This document shows, in pieces, positions 27,316 through 35,388 of a stretch of DNA of 64,000 nt. The stretch's first letter is position 1. Every line of letters starts with the position of its first letter. The position numbers and the translations under genes were made by a program. The notes beneath the pieces are model-generated. The model was given only the letters and a program-made list of their open reading frames with translations. It had not been told where the DNA came from and did no database searches. Source of the DNA: Bifidobacterium asteroides (GTDB taxonomy: Bacteria > Actinomycetota > Actinomycetes > Actinomycetales > Bifidobacteriaceae); NCBI RefSeq assembly GCF_003202695.1, contig NZ_QGLL01000008.1, forward strand, positions 124,001-188,000. Direction: 5' to 3'.

Positions 27316-27353
27316 GGTGTATTCCGGCAACGACGTCCACAGGAAAGGCAGCC

Positions 27354-27923
27354 ATGAACGATTGGAATCAGCCAATAGACCATCAAACAGGGGACAACCA
27401 AGACCCGGCTCAGGCAGGCGGGAATTACTCCGGCTACAACGGATACGACCAACAATCGTCAAGCTACGGCTACGGGTCTGCTCCGCAGCAGGGAAATCCC
27501 TCGGAAGCAGCCAATCAGTACCCTAACGCGGATCAGCCTTGGCGGACTTCGAACATCCCAGGAGGACCTCAGAATCCCTATGACCAAACCGCATATATGC
27601 CACAATCCAACGGCAGCAGCGAACCGTCCCAGGCTCAACCTTGGCAGCTCCAGACCCAGTATGTCAACGGACCGGGCATGTCAAACAAGTCAAAAGTCAC
27701 GGCAGCCATCCTGGCTTTCTTCCTGGGCAGCTTCGGCGTACACAACTTTTATCTAGGCAAGACCGGGCGAGGGGTCGCCCAGCTGCTGATCACGATTTTC
27801 GTCCTCTTTATCGGCCCTCTCATCTCTTCGATCTGGGCCATCGTAGAAGGCGCGCAGATTCTTGGCTCGCATCCAGGCTCGCCTTACCATATGGACGGCA
27901 AGGGGCTGCAGCTGCAGGATTGA
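27354..27923 (+). CDS. TM2-domain protein with a disordered N-terminus
   Basis: 189 residues. The first 110 are polar, rich in Gln, Asn, Tyr, Ser and Pro (for example NYSGYNGYDQQSSSYGYGS) and likely disordered and cytoplasmic. The TM2 domain follows: KVTAAILAFFLGSFGVHNFY then LGKTGRGVAQLLITIFV, with two transmembrane helices and the typical short turn. TM2 proteins are common in Actinobacteria and have no firm function. ATG at 27354 with AGGAAAGG upstream. It stands alone with its own promoter. Confidence 0.85.
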   Translation: MNDWNQPIDHQTGDNQDPAQAGGNYSGYNGYDQQSSSYGYGSAPQQGNPSEAANQYPNADQPWRTSNIPGGPQNPYDQTAYMPQSNGSSEPSQAQPWQLQTQYVNGPGMSNKSKVTAAILAFFLGSFGVHNFYLGKTGRGVAQLLITIFVLFIGPLISSIWAIVEGAQILGSHPGSPYHMDGKGLQLQD

Positions 27924-27931
27924 AAGCGCAC

Positions 27932-27952
27932 GGACCCGGCCTACACCGGTCC
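27932..27952 (+). terminator. Hairpin after the TM2-protein gene
   Basis: GGACC and GGTCC arms with inner GG/CC pairs and a six-base loop, nine bases after the stop; no T-run. The remaining 200 bases to 28155 show nothing further. Confidence 0.4.
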
Positions 27953-28154
27953 TGGCTGCTTGCAACTGCCTTGGATGCTTTTGGATTCCAACATCCTTTC
28001 GACTGAAAACCAGAGACAATCAGAAGGGCATGGCACAGGCGCCCGCTCAGACACCACCTTCCGTAAGGTCGAAGATCGGCGCGAAATCAAGGATCAGCTC
28101 CGTCCGCAAACTTGGCAGAGACGTCTGGCTAAAAAACAAAAGCCACTTGCCTCG

Positions 28155-30812
28155 TCACGACACCCGTAGGATGCCATGTGCGCCTTTTTCGGCCAGACTC
28201 ATGATGTGGTTGACTATGGAATAGTCACCAGGCTGGTCGACCTTGAGCTCTACAAAGCCGCCTTGGGCCGGCAGCAGGGGCAGGACCTGAGCTCCGGCTG
28301 ATGAGGCAGCGGAATCCGCTCTCGAATCTCCGCCTATCAGATAACGGCCCTCGGTCCAGACAGTATCGAACTGGGTTCCGACGATATGGAAGGACAGCGG
28401 TTGGTTAGGCCCGGCGTCCAGAACCCAGATGCGAACTCTTTGCCCCTTCTCCAGCGTGAGGGGGTGGGCGTCATATTGAAAGGCACGCCCGTTGAAGGTC
28501 ATGATATCCGGGCTCATGGCCGCTACCTTTTCAGCATCGGCAGCACCTCCATTGGAACCTAGATAGATCTCGGACTGGACCAGAACATATTCAGCAGCTA
28601 CTGGCGGCAGGGTGCCGTCATCCACGACCACAGCCCCGTACATGCCGTTGGCTATATGGTTTGACATGGGGTCGCTGCTGCAGTGGTACATCCAGATGCC
28701 GGCCCGATCAGCGGTGAAGGTATATATGAGCTCCTTGCCAGGGTCTATGTTGCGCATCATGGTCTGCGGAACTGCCGGGCCAGCATGAAAGTCAATGGAA
28801 TGGCTCATGCTTCCCTTGTTTCTGATGGTCACTTCAAAGGTGTCTCCCACCCGACCTCTGAGCACCGGACCCTGAGCTAAGGGACGCGATCCCCTATCCC
28901 GCGGATCGCTCGCATCATCGAAGCTCCAGACCGTGCGCTCAAGCCCTGCTGCCACCTGCTCCTTGCGTTCTTTGACGTCCAGAGTGTACTTTCTAGTACC
29001 AGCCCTCCCCTGGTCATCCAGGGGTGGAAGAGCGGCCTTGGCGGGGTCGCTTTTCTCAGCCTGCAACTTGAGCTTGGCTGCCGAAGGGGCCTGGTTCATA
29101 GTCATCTTCGGAGCGGAGGACTGCGCTTGCTCGGTAGTTGTTCCACCCCTGGTTTTGACCTTGAGCTCCATGCCCATCTGACGGTGTCCTGCCAGCGAGC
29201 ACCATCCTAATGTGTCGCCGCCCAGGACGCCTACGTCGACCGAGACGCTCTGGCCTGCAGGCACGGATCCTGTGCTCTTGCCATTGGCAAACACCAAGTC
29301 ATGCCGCTGATCCCCGGTATTCTGAAAATCTACAACCAACCGGTCGCCTGCATCGATGGTGATGGTATCCGGCACAAAGGCCATCCCCTTCACCTTGATT
29401 GAAGCTCTGCTGGTGTGTCCGGTCGGCTGAACGCTCTTCGACGATGCGTCCCGAACGCTCCCAGCACTGGGCGATGCCCCGACCGAGACAGCCAGCGTTG
29501 GCCGTATAGCCATCAAGACCACGGCGGCCACCAGGACCAGCACAGTAGCTGAAGTGGCAACCAGATCCGTCCTCAGGGCAAGTGTTCCTAGCCGTTCGGT
29601 TTCCGGAGAGCCCTCTGGCTGGCGACGACGGTAGCGTTTGGATGCCAGGACCTGCTTGCCACGAGCAGCCAGGTAAACCACGGTCAGCATCATGGAGAGG
29701 ATTCCCAGAACATTCAGCAGGTTCCCCGCCTTCCATAAAGGCGTGTAGAGCCGGATAGCTCCAAGAAGCCTGATCAGCAAGCCGACCTGCATAAGCGCCC
29801 AGGCACCCCAGAGGAGTGGATGAAAAGGCAGTGGCCTGCGAATGACGGAGGGGACGATCATGCAGACATGGGCGATGACCATGGTCATAATGAATCCCAC
29901 AGCCAAGGCATGCAGCGCCATATCGCCCCAGTAGGTGCTGGAATCCAAAGGTGCCGCCATCCATATGAGAGCAGCCAGAAGCCCCCAGGCGTAGGCCGAC
30001 AGCATGCAGGTGCCCATGAATCCTGGCAGGCCACCATGTCGGAAGGTACCCTTGGCCACGTCGTGACTAGCCATGACCAGGAGGAGCAGGCCCAAAGCCA
30101 GCCCCAGAAGCGGATAGCCGACCGAAGGCGCCATGGCTTGAACAGGCAGCATCAGGACGGTCAGAAGACTCAGACCCAGAATCCCCGATTCAAGACGGGC
30201 ATCCGAAAAGACTGCCCTGGCCAGTTCCACCCGCTCCCCGACGATGGTCAGAATCAGAAAGAGAAGCCAGGTTGGAGCTAGAACCGAGGCATCCAATCTC
30301 GCAACCCAGCCAGCGGCCCCGACCAGACCCACCAGGGATCCGAGGACCTGTATGAGCACCTCTGCAGAAGGCTGCCGACGCCAGATAGCCAGATACATGG
30401 CTGTCAGGACCAACATGGACAAAGTCCACGGAATGCCGCCAAAAAGCTCCACCCTGACCCATGATGGGGCAGCAGCGCGGCCCGAGACCATCAGCGACAG
30501 CAGGCAGAGCAGAGACCCCAGCAAGCCCAAGGCAGGGGCGAAAAATCCCCAGGAGGGCTTGCTGGAACCGCCGCTGCGATAAGCCACTGCCCTCTCAAGA
30601 CCAATGGCAGCGCCCAAAAACCCATAGACCATGAGTCCGCCGTGCAGATCGGCCAGGGGCACCCTGTCTGAAGGATGGATCAGATCCGCACGAATCAGCG
30701 CCGCTATAAGGCCAAGCAATGCAGCAAGACCTGCGCCTATGAGAAGGGCCATCCTGGACCTGGGCAAGGCCGTTTTACCGCCGGACTTGCGCATTTTCTG
30801 GTCGTTCTGCAT
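28155..30812 (-). CDS. NnrS-like membrane / cupredoxin / copper nitrite reductase (NirK-type) fusion
   Basis: 885 residues in three parts. Residues about 20-430 are some 12 transmembrane helices resembling NnrS-type proteins, with HALAVGFIMTMVIAHVCMIV and PFHPLLWGAW. Residues about 480-560 are a plastocyanin-like domain with all type 1 copper ligands (RHDLVF, then WCSLAGHRQMGM). Residues about 600-885 are a two-domain copper oxidase with the full nitrite reductase set: H671, C711, H719, M724 for type 1 copper; H676, H710, H869 for type 2 copper; and D674 and H809 at the catalytic Asp and His positions. This predicts nitrite reduction to NO outside the membrane, fed by the attached cupredoxin. 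It is divergent from a regulator-ferredoxin operon. It could also be a general oxidase. Confidence 0.85.
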   Translation of the reverse strand: MQNDQKMRKSGGKTALPRSRMALLIGAGLAALLGLIAALIRADLIHPSDRVPLADLHGGLMVYGFLGAAIGLERAVAYRSGGSSKPSWGFFAPALGLLGSLLCLLSLMVSGRAAAPSWVRVELFGGIPWTLSMLVLTAMYLAIWRRQPSAEVLIQVLGSLVGLVGAAGWVARLDASVLAPTWLLFLILTIVGERVELARAVFSDARLESGILGLSLLTVLMLPVQAMAPSVGYPLLGLALGLLLLVMASHDVAKGTFRHGGLPGFMGTCMLSAYAWGLLAALIWMAAPLDSSTYWGDMALHALAVGFIMTMVIAHVCMIVPSVIRRPLPFHPLLWGAWALMQVGLLIRLLGAIRLYTPLWKAGNLLNVLGILSMMLTVVYLAARGKQVLASKRYRRRQPEGSPETERLGTLALRTDLVATSATVLVLVAAVVLMAIRPTLAVSVGASPSAGSVRDASSKSVQPTGHTSRASIKVKGMAFVPDTITIDAGDRLVVDFQNTGDQRHDLVFANGKSTGSVPAGQSVSVDVGVLGGDTLGWCSLAGHRQMGMELKVKTRGGTTTEQAQSSAPKMTMNQAPSAAKLKLQAEKSDPAKAALPPLDDQGRAGTRKYTLDVKERKEQVAAGLERTVWSFDDASDPRDRGSRPLAQGPVLRGRVGDTFEVTIRNKGSMSHSIDFHAGPAVPQTMMRNIDPGKELIYTFTADRAGIWMYHCSSDPMSNHIANGMYGAVVVDDGTLPPVAAEYVLVQSEIYLGSNGGAADAEKVAAMSPDIMTFNGRAFQYDAHPLTLEKGQRVRIWVLDAGPNQPLSFHIVGTQFDTVWTEGRYLIGGDSRADSAASSAGAQVLPLLPAQGGFVELKVDQPGDYSIVNHIMSLAEKGAHGILRVS

Positions 30813-30835
30813 AGGTCTGTCCGCCTTGTCCTGGG

Positions 30836-30863
30836 TTGATAATTGATTTGATGGTTATACAAT
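30836..30863 (+). promoter_or_regulatory. Promoter giving a leaderless regulator mRNA
   Basis: TTGATA (30836-30841), a 16-base spacer and TACAAT (30858-30863) place the transcription start at about 30870, right at the ATG 30871; there is no ribosome site. The gap of only 58 bases to the divergent oxidase means the two promoters overlap. Confidence 0.6.
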
Positions 30864-30870
30864 TTAATCG

Positions 30871-31623
30871 ATGAGTCAGGAAATTCAAGCCCGCAAGCGA
30901 TGGGTCCAATCCCCATCCAGACGCAGAAGCGGGGAAGAGATTCGCTCCGCAATCTTGAATGATCTGCATACGGCAGCCGAACGGACCGGCGCAGGTCTTA
31001 CCGCACAGCAAATCGGGGCAGCCTTCGACATCCATTCGACCACCGCTCGTTTCCATCTTGAACGTCTGGTCGAACGAGGTGAGGCAGTCCGCCAGAAAAA
31101 AGACAGTAATGCCCAATCAGCCGGTCGAGGCAGGCCGGCTGTCATCTACTCCCCCACATCCGTGAACCGAGCCAGGGAGGATATGATCTCCTCGCTCTGC
31201 ATGGCTTTGGAGGCTGCCTGCCCGGATACCCGAAGCAGGAATAGGGCCGCGCTGAAAGCAGGTGTGGCCTGGGGCCGCACCCTGGCCGGACAGAACAGGG
31301 AAAACGCGAAAAGGGAGATGCCATCGAGCATGGCTCAGACACTATTGGATACGCTGACAACCCTAGGGTTTGCTCCGGTTACGGCAGGACCGAATGCGGC
31401 AAGCCTGCACCTGACCTCATGCCCTTTTTTGGACAGCGTCGGCAGCCATCCCATTATCTGCACAATCCATCTGGGGATGATCCAAGGGCTCGTGGACGGC
31501 AGAAGCAAGAAGACCAGCGGCAAAAAGGCCAGCGTATCCTTGAAACCCTTGTCCTCGCAAAAAGGATGCTTTCTGGAAGTAATAAAAACAGATAGTCGAT
31601 CAAAAAGGAGAGTAAAGCAATGA
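30871..31623 (+). CDS. Winged-helix regulator with C-terminal cysteines (COG2345/SufR-like)
   Basis: 250 residues. The N-terminal winged helix-turn-helix is at about 25-85 ([20 protein letters not shown], then [11 protein letters not shown]). The C-terminal part holds the motif [20 protein letters not shown], the cysteine/histidine pattern of COG2345-type regulators, some of which (SufR) bind an Fe-S cluster. With a predicted NO-forming enzyme divergent and a ferredoxin behind it, it may sense NO or redox state; that is inference. The stop overlaps the ferredoxin start by four bases (ATGA). Confidence 0.8.
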   Translation: MSQEIQARKRWVQSPSRRRSGEEIRSAILNDLHTAAERTGAGLTAQQIGAAFDIHSTTARFHLERLVERGEAVRQKKDSNAQSAGRGRPAVIYSPTSVNRAREDMISSLCMALEAACPDTRSRNRAALKAGVAWGRTLAGQNRENAKREMPSSMAQTLLDTLTTLGFAPVTAGPNAASLHLTSCPFLDSVGSHPIICTIHLGMIQGLVDGRSKKTSGKKASVSLKPLSSQKGCFLEVIKTDSRSKRRVKQ

Positions 31624-32006
31624 CCTACGTGATTGCCCAGCCCTGCGTGGATGTCAAAGACAAGGCCTGCGTGGACGAATGCCCGGTGGATTGCATCTAC
31701 GAGGGCCCCAGGAACCTCTACATCAACCCCAACGAATGCATCGACTGCGGCGCCTGCGAGCCTGTCTGCCCCGTGGAGGCAATCTTCTACGAGGAGGATC
31801 TGCCAGAGGAATGGACCTGGTTCAAGGATGCCTCCGAAGACTTCTTTGCCCAGGTCGGCGATGCCGGCGGCGCCCAGGCCCAGGGACCCTACGATCACGA
31901 CCATCCACAGGTTGCCGCCCTGCTCCACCAGGATAATTTCGTCTGCATTCAGCCGGAATCACGAGGCCAGCGCGCAGTCTGGGTCCGTAAGGACCAGACC
32001 AAATGA
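31620..32006 (+). CDS. fdxA: Ferredoxin, FdxA type (two clusters)
   Basis: 128-residue soluble electron carrier. The N-terminal 60 residues match actinobacterial seven-iron FdxA: cysteines at 9, 17, 21, 25, 40, 43, 46 and 50 ([15 protein letters not shown] and [15 protein letters not shown]), then LPEEWTWF. The C-terminal tail of about 50 residues is acidic and histidine-containing and is not family-typical. AAAGGAGAG precedes the ATG, which overlaps the regulator stop; its own stop overlaps the next start (ATGA), so three genes are translationally coupled. Confidence 0.92.
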   Translation: MTYVIAQPCVDVKDKACVDECPVDCIYEGPRNLYINPNECIDCGACEPVCPVEAIFYEEDLPEEWTWFKDASEDFFAQVGDAGGAQAQGPYDHDHPQVAALLHQDNFVCIQPESRGQRAVWVRKDQTK

Positions 32007-32608
32007 AGACTGACTCAAGTCAGGACGATCACCTGGCCTTCCCTGACTTTCTGGACCGCCCTGTGGATCAGGCTGCCCGGATGCTTCTGGGCTGCCTGAT
32101 AATCCGAGACTACGAGTCGGATGGGAAACAGGCCAGGGTTCGGATCGTGGAAACCGAAGCCTATGATCAGAATGATCCGGCCAGCCATGCCTACCATGGA
32201 CGGTCAGCTCGCAACGATGCCCTTTTCGGCCCCAGCGGACATATGTATGTCTACTTCACCTATGGAATGCACTACTGCTTGAACATCTCCTGCCAGGAGG
32301 ACGGATTCGGCGCCGGTGTGTTGATTCGGGCCTGTCAGCCAATGCAGGGTCTGGGCCTTCTGCGCAGTCACCGGCATGGCCGTCACCCTGACCGGGATCT
32401 AACCAATGGTCCCGCCAAGCTCTGCCAGGCATTGGACATCGACAAGCGCAACTACGGCCATGACCTGAGAAAACCGCCCATCCGTCTGGCAGCCGCGGAA
32501 CTGGCTCAGGACGAGGCCATCACGGCAACTCCCCGAATCGGCATATCCCACGCCAAGGAAACCCTACGGAGATTCGTCATCGCCGGAAACCCCTACCTGT
32601 CACGATAG
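32003..32608 (+). CDS. 3-methyladenine DNA glycosylase (AAG/MPG family)
   Basis: 201 residues; base-excision glycosylase that removes alkylated or deaminated purines. Motifs are [36 protein letters not shown] and [14 protein letters not shown], with the catalytic glutamate in ETEAY. Length is normal for bacterial members. The ATG overlaps the ferredoxin stop by four bases. Placement behind a predicted NO-producing system suggests repair of deaminated bases, but this link is inference. Confidence 0.93.
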   Translation: MKTDSSQDDHLAFPDFLDRPVDQAARMLLGCLIIRDYESDGKQARVRIVETEAYDQNDPASHAYHGRSARNDALFGPSGHMYVYFTYGMHYCLNISCQEDGFGAGVLIRACQPMQGLGLLRSHRHGRHPDRDLTNGPAKLCQALDIDKRNYGHDLRKPPIRLAAAELAQDEAITATPRIGISHAKETLRRFVIAGNPYLSR

Positions 32609-32624
32609 GGGGCAAAGAATCCTT

Positions 32625-32653
32625 CACCTAGGGCTTGTACGCCCTAAAGGGTG
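32625..32653. terminator. Bidirectional terminator between the glycosylase and MFS genes
   Basis: CACC-TAGGGC-TTGTAC-GCCCTA-AAG-GGTG: a six-base perfect stem extended by four pairs across a three-base bulge, between converging genes. Confidence 0.6.
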
Positions 32654-32658
32654 ACGAC

Positions 32659-33906
32659 TTATTGCTCGATGAAGCGGGATTCGACACAGCTCTGGAAACG
32701 GACAAGCGAAAGAATGACGGCAGCAAGCAGAGCGATGATCAGCATGCCCATGAAACTGCCGGTTACCGGATCCAAGCCAAACGCTGTTGAGAAAGCCTTG
32801 AAAACCCAGGTGGATGCCGTAAAACCAAGGCTGGTAGTGGCCGAAAAGATCCCCATGACCAGTGGATAGCGCCGGTGCTCGGTCAGATTGGACAGGAGGA
32901 ATGGGCAGGTGGCCATATTGATTGCACTGCCCGACCCTATCAAGAACGCCGACAGACAGACCAATGGGAAGGAGCGGGTGGTCAGGAAGAGCAAGGCGCC
33001 CAGAGCCATGAGAGCAAAGGCGACAGGAATGGTCCATTGCCGGCAAATCCGCTTGATGCCGTTGATGCCGAGTCCAATAACGACCGACGAACCCGTGTTG
33101 AACATCAAGGCCACCCCGGCTGCACTGGTGCCGCCCAGACCGTACTTGGCAATGTAGACCGAGAGCTTGTTGTACAGGACCGCGACCAGGAAAATGCTCA
33201 AAAACCCGATGACAATGCAGGATATGATGCCCCACCAGCATTGTCGGCCTTTCCAGGAGGACGATGCTTCAGACCCTGTGGCCTTGTCAGGCTCATCCTC
33301 GACGGCACCAACCCGTGGGACCATGAAAATGACTAGCGCCAAGGCGGGCAAGGCCAGGAAATAGAGCCAATAGTTGTGCAGCCAACCTCCCTTGGCTAGG
33401 ACACCGCCAAGAGCAAGAACCAGCATGGAAGAGCCATCCTGAACAGCCAATACCAGCCCCATCAGCGCCGCCAGCCGCTTCCCGCGGAAGAACCTGGCCG
33501 ACAGGCTGGGGAGAACAGTAGTGGCGATGCCCACGCCGAACCCGACAACCAAGGCAAACAGGAGAAGCTGGCTTACGCTTCCGTGCAAGACCAAGGGCAT
33601 CAGGCCGCCCAGGGCCACACACAGACAGCTGATGCAGGCAGCGGTTCTGAAACTCATTCTGGTCATGAGCTGGCCAAATAGAAGAGCGGAAACTATAGCC
33701 GCCGAAGAGCCTATGGAGACTACAGATTCAACGGTGGAGGGATCGGCATGGGGAAAGGATGCCTGGATGGCTGCTACGGAAGGGGAGATGATGGAGTCAA
33801 ACCGCGACATGACGGCCAAGGCCATGATTCCGACCAGAACTCCAAGATTCCGTCTGGCCAATATCCCTGTGTCCCTGTGCTCAGACACGTCTTGGTCCGG
33901 TTCCAC
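32659..33906 (-). CDS. MFS transporter
   Basis: 415 residues with about 12 transmembrane helices in two halves joined by a cytoplasmic loop (about residues 195-225). The helix 2-3 loop GQLMTRMSFRTAA is a degenerate form of the MFS GxxxDRxGRR motif. The GTG start at 33906 follows GGGAGG. It lies 56 bases downstream of an anion-permease gene on the same strand, so the two may be co-expressed. The substrate is unknown; both importer and exporter roles are possible. Confidence 0.82.
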   Translation of the reverse strand: MEPDQDVSEHRDTGILARRNLGVLVGIMALAVMSRFDSIISPSVAAIQASFPHADPSTVESVVSIGSSAAIVSALLFGQLMTRMSFRTAACISCLCVALGGLMPLVLHGSVSQLLLFALVVGFGVGIATTVLPSLSARFFRGKRLAALMGLVLAVQDGSSMLVLALGGVLAKGGWLHNYWLYFLALPALALVIFMVPRVGAVEDEPDKATGSEASSSWKGRQCWWGIISCIVIGFLSIFLVAVLYNKLSVYIAKYGLGGTSAAGVALMFNTGSSVVIGLGINGIKRICRQWTIPVAFALMALGALLFLTTRSFPLVCLSAFLIGSGSAINMATCPFLLSNLTEHRRYPLVMGIFSATTSLGFTASTWVFKAFSTAFGLDPVTGSFMGMLIIALLAAVILSLVRFQSCVESRFIEQ

Positions 33907-33962
33907 CGTTGCTGCCTCCCTCTCAATGCCAGCGGCACCATATCTGGTTGATGGAGGGCAGT

Positions 33963-35144
33963 CTACTCCAGCAGCAGGGCCATGCCAACCAAAACAACCA
34001 GAAAAAGCAGATTAAGTGATGTATAGATCTTCAGGTAATTGCCTTTTCTGTCAGGGTACTGCTTGATCACAGCCTTGTAGGAAATCAACGAGGCCATTGA
34101 AGCCACCAGAGTGCCTAGCCCACCTAGGTTGGTGCCAAGAATGATAGGACGCCAGGCTGTCGAAAAACCTGAGACCAGAAGGGCAGTGGGCACGTTGCTG
34201 ATGACCTGGCTGCACAAAACCGAGGTGATCAGAGGATGGATATTGACCAGGCTGCTGACAAGGTTGTAGAACTGGGGAATCCGCCTGGCATTGCCTATAA
34301 AAACGAAGAAAGCCACGAAAGTCAGAAGCAGTCCCCAGTCCACATGCAGAAAGACCCGCCTGTCGCAGATCAGGAAGGTCACAGCCACCACCAGGACCAT
34401 GGCCCATTGGGGAATCAGCTTGGCCACACCGAGCAGGCAGACAAGAAAAAGAAGGAAATAGAGGGTGATACGCCATCCGCTGGACCGCTGCATCTCTTTC
34501 ACCTGAGGTTGTACCCCCTCCTCTCTGGGCGCTAGTATGCTGCGGCGAATCTCCTGTGCATCCATACCCTCGAACTTGTTCAGATGCTGATTCCTGAAGG
34601 CGACCCAGCAGCACAGGAAGAGCATCAGGGCCGCGACCAGGGCGTATGGCGCCATAAGGAGAAGGAACTCACCGGCAGGCATCTCGGAACGGGCCTTGAG
34701 ATATAAGTTGTGGGCATTGCCAATAGGGGTCAGCATGCTGCCCACATTGGCACCCAGAGTCATTAGGGTGACGACCAGCAGGGCATGGCTTTCCAGCTCA
34801 GCCATGATGAGAACGGCAATGGCAAAAGGCACGAAGGTAACCAGGGCGACATCATTGGTAATGAACATGCTCGAAAAGAAAGGCAGCGAAACCAAAACCA
34901 AGGCCAGGCCACGCACCGAGCGGACATGGCTCAGAAGGCTGGCCCCAATGGCGTGGAAGACCCCGATGCGCTGAAATCCGCTGACCACCATCATGAGGGA
35001 ACCCAGCTGAGTGAGGGTATTGACGTGGATGTAGCCCAGGTACTGCCGGTCCGGAGGAATGAGGATGCAGGACACGAGAGCAACGACTGTCGCGACGACC
35101 AGGACGGTCTCGTTTTTCAACAGTCCGATCACCCGATGTTGCAT
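33963..35144 (-). CDS. Anion permease (ArsB/CitMHS/SLC13-like ion transporter superfamily)
   Basis: 393 residues from the ATG at 35144, which has GGAGG five bases upstream; a GTG at 35150 is too close to that site. About 10-11 transmembrane helices. FSSMFITNDVALVTFVPF is the typical ND-containing re-entrant segment of the superfamily, and ISNVPTALLVSGF is the matching motif in the second half. Citrate, dicarboxylate or arsenite are family substrates; none can be chosen here. A pair of ATGCGCATAA repeats lies 160 bases upstream. Confidence 0.82.
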   Translation of the reverse strand: MQHRVIGLLKNETVLVVATVVALVSCILIPPDRQYLGYIHVNTLTQLGSLMMVVSGFQRIGVFHAIGASLLSHVRSVRGLALVLVSLPFFSSMFITNDVALVTFVPFAIAVLIMAELESHALLVVTLMTLGANVGSMLTPIGNAHNLYLKARSEMPAGEFLLLMAPYALVAALMLFLCCWVAFRNQHLNKFEGMDAQEIRRSILAPREEGVQPQVKEMQRSSGWRITLYFLLFLVCLLGVAKLIPQWAMVLVVAVTFLICDRRVFLHVDWGLLLTFVAFFVFIGNARRIPQFYNLVSSLVNIHPLITSVLCSQVISNVPTALLVSGFSTAWRPIILGTNLGGLGTLVASMASLISYKAVIKQYPDRKGNYLKIYTSLNLLFLVVLVGMALLLE

Positions 35145-35303
35145 AGTCACCTCCGGCGAACGAATTCCTCACTTAGTTTACGCGCCCGCCTGCAGCTTAC
35201 AGGGCCTTGCCAGACGCTATTTTCCGCTCCAAAGCCTCAGGTCGGAACGCTTGAGAGCTACTGACTGCTAGCCTGTCCGGCCCCGACTTTTGACTCCCCT
35301 CGG

Positions 35304-35329
35304 ATGCGCATAAAATCAAATGCGCATAA
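35304..35329. repeat. Two palindromic ATGCGCATAA repeats
   Basis: ATGCGCATAA occurs at 35304-35313 and 35320-35329; each contains the perfect palindrome ATGCGCAT, 16 bases apart centre to centre. This suggests an operator for the anion-permease gene downstream on the minus strand. Confidence 0.5.
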
Positions 35330-35340
35330 GGCATGGAAAA

Positions 35341-35372
35341 GGGTCCTGCAAATCAGCACATCCACAGGACCC
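35341..35372 (-). terminator. Intrinsic terminator after the MFS gene at 35389
   Basis: Perfect eight-base arms GGGTCCTG and CAGGACCC; on the minus strand a TTTT run follows. It lies 17 bases past the stop at 35389. Confidence 0.8.
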
Positions 35373-35388
35373 ATATCGAACTGCAATA

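Larger units (their letters stand above)
26336..27353. other. Lower-GC stretch without an intact gene
   Basis: About 1 kb between the small membrane protein and the TM2 gene. No intact, convincing gene was found. On the minus strand several short frames look like coding remnants that change frame: one with VWTTKCRGRNSFNPDFAGC and LVPDEVFLEENGSIRNI (27003-27197), one ending SVENEIMLNEPVRRRSSIW near 26903, and the remnant listed at 26496-26910. The plus-strand frame at 26911-27306 is serine-rich and looks like the shadow of these. Confidence 0.5.

Noticed and set aside
28155-30812. Loss of the catalytic His of nitrite reductase
   Set aside because: An initial alignment put Gln814 at the catalytic position, but spacing from the C-terminal type 2 His shows that His809 fills it; Gln814 replaces a second, non-catalytic His.
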